From Pseudomonadota bacterium (GTDB taxonomy: Bacteria; Pseudomonadota; Alphaproteobacteria; Rhizobiales; Beijerinckiaceae), in NCBI GenBank assembly GCA_023450615.1, contig JAEXGT010000060.1, positions 1 through 30,731 of the forward strand: a stretch of DNA of 30,731 bases, written 5' to 3'. Positions 25,363 through 30,731 of this stretch are shown here, one piece after another; the stretch's first letter is position 1, and every line of letters starts with the position of its first letter. The notes beneath the pieces are model-generated. The model made no database searches, was not told the DNA's origin, and was given only the letters and a program-made list of their open reading frames with translations. Both the position numbers and the translations under genes were made by a program.

Positions 25363-26847
25363 ATGGAACACTCCCTCTCGCTGGCAAATCTCATCTCTAT
25401 TCCCGGGGCCGTTGCTCGGCCACGCTACGATCGTGGGCGGTTGCAAGCGGGAATCCTTCACATTGGCGTCGGAAACTTCCATCGCGCTCATCAGGCGGTC
25501 TATCTGGATGACCTGTTCAATGCCGGGAAGGATCACGACTGGGCTATCGTGGGCGCTGGCGTGCGGCAGAACGATGCCGCCATGCGGCGGGCGCTCGAAC
25601 GGCAGGACTGGCTCACCACAGTGGTGGAGCTTGAGCCCGGGGCTAATCGCGCTCGCATCTCCGGTTCCATGATCGATTTCGTGCCCGTGGGCGAGAACGG
25701 CCAGGCCATTGTCGACCGCCTCGACGATCCGGCGATCAGGATCGTGTCGCTGACGGTCACGGAAGGCGGCTATTGCATCGATCCCGCGACTGGCGCTTTC
25801 AATCCGGATCATCCGGAAATCCGTTACGACGCCGCTCACCTGGACATTCCCAGAGGCGTGTTTGGCGTTCTGCTGGCCGCACTGAAGCGCCGCCGTGATC
25901 GGGCGCTCGCCCCCTTCACGATCATGTCGTGTGACAACATTCCCCATAACGGCCGCGTGACCATGGAGGCGATTGCGGGACTTGCGGACCTCATCGATCC
26001 CGCGCTTGCCGCCTTTGTACGCGAGACCGTGGCGTTCCCCAATAGCATGGTGGACCGCATTACCCCCGCCACCACCGACCGTGAGCGGGCCATCCTGGAA
26101 GAGCGGTTCGGTATCGCGGACAACTGGCCGGTTTTCTGCGAGCCTTTCCGGCAATGGGTGCTCGAAGACCAGTTTCCGAACGGACGGCCTGCGCTCGAGG
26201 AAGTCGGCGTCAACTTCACGCCGCATGTGGCGGCCTTCGAGCTGATGAAGCTGCGCATCCTCAATGGTGGCCATGCGGCCATCGCCTATCCGGCCGCGCT
26301 TCTCGGCGTTCACTTCGTGCACGAGGCGATGGCCGACCCGCTGGTGCGCGGCTTTCTCGACAAGCTGGAGACGGAGGAGATCATCCCGCATGTGCCTCCG
26401 GTGCCCGGGGTCGATCTAGCCGATTACTACCGGCTCATTGCGAACCGTTTCGCCAATCCAGATGTGGGCGATACGATACCGCGATTGGCGCAGGACGGCT
26501 CCAACCGCCAGCCTAAGTTCATCCTGCCCTCGACGCGCGACAGACTGGCGGCCGGCGCGGAAGTGGTGGGACTAGCCCTGGAATCCGCCCTTTGGTGTCG
26601 CTATTGCGCGGCAACGACGGATGGCGGGAACGTTTTCGCATTGAACGATCCCAATGCCGAGCGTCTGATGCCTGCAGCGCTCGCGGCGAAGGACAGCCCG
26701 GCAGCTTTCCTAGCGTTGCGCAACATCTTTGGGGATCTCACGGACGCACCCCGGTTTCGCTCATCGTTTGAAACCGCGCTCAACAGCCTCTGGCGTGAGG
26801 GCACGCGCGCCACGCTGCAGTGCTACCTGAGCGGCACTCTCACTTGA
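25363..26847 (+). CDS. Mannitol dehydrogenase-family polyol dehydrogenase
   Basis: A 494-residue long-chain polyol-specific dehydrogenase (MtlK/UxuB family), normal length. The N-terminal NAD site is HIGVGNFHRAHQA (about 33-45). FPNSMVDRITP follows near 223. The catalytic set is K296, N301 and H304 in MKLRILNGGH, with the same spacing as Lys295/Asn300/His303 of Pseudomonas mannitol 2-dehydrogenase. It converts mannitol, D-arabinitol or similar to the 2-ketose. It follows the SDR gene by 43 bp in the same direction. The substrate cannot be read from sequence alone. Confidence 0.92.
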   Translation: MEHSLSLANLISIPGAVARPRYDRGRLQAGILHIGVGNFHRAHQAVYLDDLFNAGKDHDWAIVGAGVRQNDAAMRRALERQDWLTTVVELEPGANRARISGSMIDFVPVGENGQAIVDRLDDPAIRIVSLTVTEGGYCIDPATGAFNPDHPEIRYDAAHLDIPRGVFGVLLAALKRRRDRALAPFTIMSCDNIPHNGRVTMEAIAGLADLIDPALAAFVRETVAFPNSMVDRITPATTDRERAILEERFGIADNWPVFCEPFRQWVLEDQFPNGRPALEEVGVNFTPHVAAFELMKLRILNGGHAAIAYPAALLGVHFVHEAMADPLVRGFLDKLETEEIIPHVPPVPGVDLADYYRLIANRFANPDVGDTIPRLAQDGSNRQPKFILPSTRDRLAAGAEVVGLALESALWCRYCAATTDGGNVFALNDPNAERLMPAALAAKDSPAAFLALRNIFGDLTDAPRFRSSFETALNSLWREGTRATLQCYLSGTLT

Positions 26848-26886
26848 CTGAGGATCTAGCAAGCACCGCATAGGGGATTACCGCCG

Positions 26887-27414
26887 ATGTATTTGGGAAT
26901 CGATTTAGGCACCTCCAGCGTCAAGGTCATCCTTCTCGATGAGGGTGGCACACTCGTCGGCGAAGCCGCGGCCCCGCTCACGCTATCGCGGCCGCGACCG
27001 CTCTGGTCCGAACAGGACCCGCAGGCCTGGTGGAACGCCACTCTGATCGCGGTGGCCGCCCTGAGGGAGCGCCATTCGGTCCACGGAGTGTCGGGGATTG
27101 GGCTGTCCGGGCAAATGCATGGAGCGGTTGGCGGCGGTGCGCGCTCGAAGCTGTGGGGAAGAATCCTGGCGGCCTCGCTCCAGCGGCCGCTCACCTATCA
27201 TCACGGTGGCGAGGTCGGGCCAGCTCTCGGAGCCGCGCGGCTTGCGAGGATTGCGGTCTCCGGAGCCAGTTTGGATGAAGCCTGCACTTCGCCGCCCGTA
27301 TCCCATGTGATCGATCCGAAGCCGGAACTGACGGAGGCGCTTGCACCTCGGCATGAGCTGTTCCGCCAACTCTACTCGGATCTGAAGTTGTCCTTCGCGG
27401 TGTCCTTATCCTGA
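26887..27414 (+). pseudogene. xylB: Xylulokinase with in-frame internal deletion
   Basis: A 175-residue ORF against about 484 for XylB. Residues 1-80 match the kinase start: GIDLGTSSVKVILLD phosphate-1 loop, then GLSGQMHGA. Residues 81-175 match the C-terminal end: GGGARSKLW, then GGEVGPALGAARLA. The two parts are joined directly at about 27124-27130. The missing roughly 310 residues carry the catalytic Asp and most of the sugar and ATP sites, so the product cannot be an active kinase. The frame stays open, so a short protein may still be made. It follows a polyol dehydrogenase, exactly where a functional xylulokinase would finish the route to xylulose-5-phosphate. Confidence 0.85.
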
Positions 27415-27496
27415 GAGAGGTGCCGACGACGCACAAACGATCTGGTCTCATTGCGCATCAATTCCGACAACAAGTACAGGGACGGGAGTTGAACTC

Positions 27497-28609
27497 ATGA
27501 CAATCAATGAAGGAACTGCTCAGCGCTCCAATCGGAGAATGACTGCGATCGTCTGTCACGGCCCTGAGGATTACCGCGTCGAACAGGTGGAACGTCCCGT
27601 GCCGGGAGAGCGCGAGATGGTTCTGCGCATCGCTTCCTGCGGGATATGCGCCAGCGACTGCAAGTGCTGGTCCGGCGCCAAGATGTTCTGGGGCGGGAGC
27701 AATCCCTATGTGAAGCCGCCGGTCATTCCCGGGCATGAATTCTACGGGTATGTGGATGAGCTGGGGCCGGGGGCGGCAGAGCATTTCGGGGTCGGAGCGG
27801 GCGACCGGGTCATCGCGGAGCAGATCGTGCCGTGCGATCAATGCCGCTTCTGCCGGTCCGGGAAGTACTGGATGTGCGAAGTCCACAATATTTTCGGATT
27901 CCAACGGGTTGTCGCCGATGGAGGGATGTCCGAATTCATGCGCATTCCGCGGACCGCCCGGGTGCACAAGATCGACGATGGAATCTCGGCCGACGACGCG
28001 GCGATCATTGAGCCGCTGTCATGTGCGATCCACACGGTCAATCGGGGCGATATTCAACTCGACGATGTCGTGGTCATCGCAGGATCAGGTCCCATCGGCC
28101 TTATGATGGTTCAGGTGGCGAAGCTCAAGACACCGAAACAGCTCATCGTCATCGATATGGTCGATGAGCGGCTTGAACTCGCGAAGTTGTTCGGTGCGGA
28201 TGTGATCATCAACCCGCGCAAGCAGGACGCCCTGGCGATTGTCCATTCTCTGACTGACGGCTATGGCTGTGATGTCTACATCGAGGCAACCGGCTCGCCA
28301 AGCGGAGTCGAGCAGGGCCTCAATCTCATCCGCAAGCTTGGCCGCTTCGTCGAGTTCTCCGTTTTCGGCGCACCCGCGACGATCGACTGGTCGATCATCG
28401 GCGATCGCAAGGAACTCGATATTCGGGGAGCCCATCTTGGACCCTACTGCTATCCCATAGCCATTAACCTGCTTTCTCGCGGATTGGTCACCTCGAAAGG
28501 CATCGTCACTCACCGGTACCGTCTGGACGAATGGGATCAGGCCATCGCGGTGGCGAACTCACTCGACAGCATCAAGGTCCTGATGGAAGCACGGAGCAGT
28601 AAGGAATGA
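27497..28609 (+). CDS. Zinc-type erythritol/L-threitol dehydrogenase-like
   Basis: A 370-residue medium-chain dehydrogenase. Catalytic zinc ligands are C51 (GICASDCK) and H80-E81 (PGHEF). The structural zinc loop is complete: C113, C116, C119, C127. The NAD-binding GSGPIG is near 196. The pattern KMFWGGSNP, IVPCDQCRFC and GAHLGPYCYP resembles, from memory, the erythritol/L-threitol dehydrogenase group. A second start at M15 (27539) is possible; the first has GGGAG upstream. It is the last intact gene of the polyol island. A different four- to six-carbon polyol is possible as substrate. Confidence 0.87.
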   Translation: MTINEGTAQRSNRRMTAIVCHGPEDYRVEQVERPVPGEREMVLRIASCGICASDCKCWSGAKMFWGGSNPYVKPPVIPGHEFYGYVDELGPGAAEHFGVGAGDRVIAEQIVPCDQCRFCRSGKYWMCEVHNIFGFQRVVADGGMSEFMRIPRTARVHKIDDGISADDAAIIEPLSCAIHTVNRGDIQLDDVVVIAGSGPIGLMMVQVAKLKTPKQLIVIDMVDERLELAKLFGADVIINPRKQDALAIVHSLTDGYGCDVYIEATGSPSGVEQGLNLIRKLGRFVEFSVFGAPATIDWSIIGDRKELDIRGAHLGPYCYPIAINLLSRGLVTSKGIVTHRYRLDEWDQAIAVANSLDSIKVLMEARSSKE

Positions 28610-28650
28610 ATGTGCGACAGGTTTTCAGGCTCTCGGGCTTTCCGGCATGA

Positions 28651-28833
28651 GCGGCTCGTCAGGTCGCTGCTCCACTGTCTCGGTTTGGCCTCTCTCAACA
28701 GCCCTCCATGCAAGCCAGCTTCGAGGCAAGTGCAGATATTGTCGAGGTCGACGTCCACTTCACCATCAATGGCCGGTTCACCGTCTTTCACGACTGGATG
28801 CTGGACCGTCGTAACAACTGCAGTGGGTGTTGA
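28651..28833 (+). pseudogene. Glycerophosphodiester phosphodiesterase fragment
   Basis: A short frame beginning after a stop at 28648 contains SMQASFEASADIVEVDVHF, then TINGRFTVFHDWMLDR. This is the metal-binding core of GDPD enzymes (E-D pair and FHDW). The usual HRG start and everything after DWMLDR are absent. Homology stops near 28815, where the broken recombinase on the other strand begins, so an insertion or deletion probably cut the gene. Confidence 0.7.
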
Positions 28834-29502
28834 AGTTCGGCCAGAGCTTTGCCAGCCAGATGCCAGTGAGCAATCGCCGCGACGGTCCGCCCATGCAGCG
28901 GCACGAGGCGCTGCTTGTCACCCTTGCCGCGCACCAGCAGGCGCCGCATCCGCGGGCAGCGCCAGAGCCTCGCTGATGCGCATACCCGAGGTATAGAGGG
29001 TCTCGAACAGGGGGGCGCGGTGAGCGTAGCCTGCCTGACTGACGATAGAGCCCCACCGAGGGATCGGCCGCCACTTGTGGGCTGTCTCCAGGAGCGCCTC
29101 GGTCTCGGCGACTGACAGGACGAAGGGCAGCTTCCGGGAACGGCGCATGGCGGACAGGTTAGCCGTCGGATTGTGAGAGCCAAGCTCCTCGCTGACTAGG
29201 AAGCGATGCAGCCCCCGGATCACGGTGAGGCGCCGAGCGATGGTTGCTCCGGAGTAGCCGCGCTGATCAAGAGCGGCGATATAGTCGCGCACCTGCTCCA
29301 AGCCGACCTCGATGAGGCCGAGACCATTCAGCTCCAGCCAGCCGAGGTAGTAGGTGAGATCACAGGTGAGATCATCAGAGTAGGTATCGATGGTACCGGC
29401 GGATGCGCCGCGTTCTGTTGCCAGGGCATCGAGCCAGAGCTGGGCCACTTGTCGGTTTGAGCGCACAGGATCCTCCTGATCGGGAGAACCTTGCCACAGC
29501 AT
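28815..29502 (-). pseudogene. XerC/D-like tyrosine recombinase, broken
   Basis: From an ATG at about 29502 the minus strand encodes the N-terminal core-binding (SAM-like) domain (LWLDALATERGASAGTIDTY, then TIARRLTVIRGLHRF) and the first catalytic Arg in LYTSGMRISEALALPA. The frame then shifts near 28950, after which VRGKGDKQRLVPLHGR continues in another frame. The HxxR box and nucleophilic Tyr are missing at the cut near 28815. A 12-bp tandem duplication (period 29352-29374) adds a repeated DLT motif in the N-terminal domain. It cannot recombine DNA. Confidence 0.85.
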
Positions 29503-29667
29503 CGGTCGCGGACTTCTTGTCAAAATCATCCTTATGCAAAATGATATATTGTGCACGATAGCCTACTGGCCGTCATCTTGGCGATCGTACACAGACGGCG
29601 AAGATCAGCCCAGCTATAAAGGCAGATACAGGCACGAACCTTCGTGAAACCTAGAAGTATGCGGTGC

Positions 29668-30115
29668 CGGGAGAAGTCGATCTCCACGCGGTTGAGATAC
29701 GCCTATTGATCCAAGGCTCGACCGGCGAATTCCGGACCATTGTCCACCCGCAGGCTCTTCGGCCAGCCGCGGCTTCGAGCGATCTCATCGAGCGCCTCCA
29801 CCGCCTGATAGGCCCGGAATCTCACTCGCGGGACGATCGCTAGTGACTCTCGCGTATGGCAGTCCACCACCGTCAGGATGCGGAAGGGGCGCCCGTCGAA
29901 GAGCTGGTCAGCCATGAAGTCCATCACTCAGACCTCGTTGGGGCCGCGCACCTGCGGTCGCCCTTGGCGGTAGCACCAGGCGCGCTTGCGCTTGGGGGCT
30001 TTGGGCCGGATCGACAGCTCCTCCGCGTGGGAGAGTCGGCAGGTGCGTTGTGATTCACCGGCCAGCCCTCCCGCCGCAGCAGGATGTGCACCCGAGGGTG
30101 CCGTAGCGCACAGGC
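29668..30115 (-). pseudogene. IS3-family transposase (OrfB) remnant
   Basis: The minus strand encodes pieces of an rve-type integrase: HILLRREGWPVNH, then EELSIRPKAPKRKRAW in a shifted frame, then MDFMADQLFDGRPFRILTVV, DCHTRESLAIVPRV and RVDNGPEFAGRALDQ, with both catalytic Asp regions (D of MDF, D of DNGPEF). Two conserved Trp codons are now stops: TGA at 29928-29930 (NEV-stop-VMDF) and TAG at 29703-29705 (LDQ-stop-AYLN). Homology ends after VEIDFSR near 29668, before the Glu. Dead element. Confidence 0.85.
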
Positions 30116-30540
30116 AGATCATAAGCGAGTTCGACTTTCCTGATGATGAGTCTGGAGTGAGGTTTTTTGGCCTGTGAATGTTCCTACTTGCAAAAGCCGC
30201 AGGATTGTTTATCTGTCCCCCACCGCCGCCGCGAAAGCAGATGGCGGGTTTCCCGAATATACTGACAATCAGTTCCTGAGCCACTGTTCGGGAGCGATGT
30301 CGTGTCTTCGGCCGCGTAAGTTCCTACTGACACAGGTTCGAACGCGGCGCATGAGGACTTTGCATATCCCCTGTTCATGAGCCGACGGCTGCGGAGCAAT
30401 CTGCGGGCCCGAAGGCTCCTCTGGCGCAAAATCCAAATATTCATCGCGGGGCCCAGGCCCTCGATCAGTATACCTCAGAAGAAATCCATCTTCTGGGAAC
30501 GATTTTGCTTTGTCTGTGCTTTTAAGGCTCAGATGAACAC
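30116..30540. other. Intergenic between IS remnant and putative rRNA promoter
   Basis: I found no gene with a start signal or known motif in this stretch; the short ORFs here look random. Its right end becomes AT-rich (A6 and T4-5 runs from about 30480 to 30560), as expected for an upstream activating region of a strong promoter. Confidence 0.5.
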
Positions 30541-30572
30541 TCAAAAAAGTCAGATTTTGTCTGAACTGAGTG

Positions 30573-30601
30573 TTGACCTGAAAGCCCGGTTCGATTAGAA
30601 C
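30573..30601 (+). promoter_or_regulatory. Strong sigma-70-type promoter, putative rRNA operon P1
   Basis: TTGACC at 30573-30578 and TAGAAC at 30596-30601 are separated by exactly 17 bp, with AT-rich sequence including an A6 run just upstream. Start of transcription would be near 30608. The downstream boxA-like sequence suggests an rrn operon. Confidence 0.55.
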
Positions 30602-30649
30602 CCTCTTCATCGACGGCGGCCTTGGCAACGGGGCGCTGGTCTGAAGAGG
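30602..30649 (+). other. Leader hairpin of putative rRNA transcript
   Basis: CCTCTTCA (30602-30609) and TGAAGAGG (30642-30649) are perfect complements across a 32-base loop, directly after the promoter. They may form a structured leader or RNase III-type stem, as in rRNA precursors. Confidence 0.4.
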
Positions 30650-30722
30650 CCCTGACGCTCCCGGCGCCGCAAGGCGGGTGGGGTGACCCGGGTTCTCTTT
30701 CTTGTCTCTTCGGGACGAGATG

Positions 30723-30731
30723 TGCTCTTTG
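30723..30731 (+). promoter_or_regulatory. boxA-like antitermination sequence at window edge
   Basis: TGCTCTTTG matches 8 of the first 9 bases of the rrn boxA consensus TGCTCTTTA. It is about 115 bp after the expected transcription start. 16S rRNA would be expected a few hundred bases beyond the window. Confidence 0.5.

Noticed and set aside
27466..27480. GACAACAAGTACAGG as a third copy of the AraC element
   Set aside because: One base shorter, poor in the A-run, and it overlaps the ribosome-binding region of the next gene; probably chance.

Overview
The window is GC-rich bacterial DNA, most likely from an alphaproteobacterium of the order Hyphomicrobiales (Rhizobiales). I infer this from gene content: a peptide-type ABC transporter with a luciferase-like monooxygenase and two carboxymuconolactone-decarboxylase-type proteins of a kind known from Agrobacterium vitis and Klebsiella, a rhizobial-style polyol ABC operon, and worn IS6, IS3 and IS1182 remnants. 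The genus cannot be fixed from the sequence alone.

Layout. (1) 1-655: a decayed IS6-family transposase. (2) 889-9834: an uptake-and-oxidation module. It has an FMN reductase (msuE-like), a divergent Lrp/AsnC regulator, a dipeptide/opine-type ABC transporter (binding protein, two permeases, one double ATPase), a luciferase-like flavin monooxygenase and two CMD/AhpD-like proteins. Two 16-bp palindromes of form GTTC-N8-GAAC lie between regulator and transporter. A strong hairpin follows the last gene. (3) 9835-11475: two small hypothetical genes and a truncated IS6 transposase. (4) 11476-14984: a flavin-containing monooxygenase gene divergent from a two-gene operon encoding a split-barrel flavoprotein and an unusual split-barrel/GAF/winged-helix fusion. 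The intergenic region carries TTCCTAA-type repeats placed exactly 11, 22 and 11 bp apart. A clear terminator closes the operon. (5) 14985-15848: an IS1182-type remnant and unassigned DNA. (6) 15849-28609: a polyol catabolism island. It has a GMC oxidoreductase, an AraC regulator, a family-1 sugar/polyol ABC transporter with a small two-helix membrane protein and UgpC/SmoK-type ATPase, a xylitol/sorbitol-type dehydrogenase, an L-xylulose-reductase-like SDR, a mannitol/arabinitol-type dehydrogenase, an internally deleted xylulokinase and an erythritol/L-threitol-type dehydrogenase. (7) 28651-30115: a scrap-yard of a glycerophosphodiesterase fragment, a broken tyrosine recombinase and a broken IS3-family transposase. 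(8) 30573-30731: what looks like a strong promoter, a leader hairpin and a boxA-like antitermination sequence at the very last base, suggesting that an rRNA operon begins just outside the window.

How the genes work together. In module 2 the transporter probably imports an unknown small molecule. The monooxygenase, fed FMNH2 by the reductase, would oxidise it, and the CMD proteins would deal with peroxide or further conversion. In module 6 the AraC protein probably controls import of a sugar alcohol, which several dehydrogenases convert to ketoses. The kinase expected to finish that route is broken here, so it must be supplied elsewhere or the route is decaying. Module 4 looks like a self-contained flavin- or redox-sensing unit driving an FMO and is the best candidate for an undescribed system.
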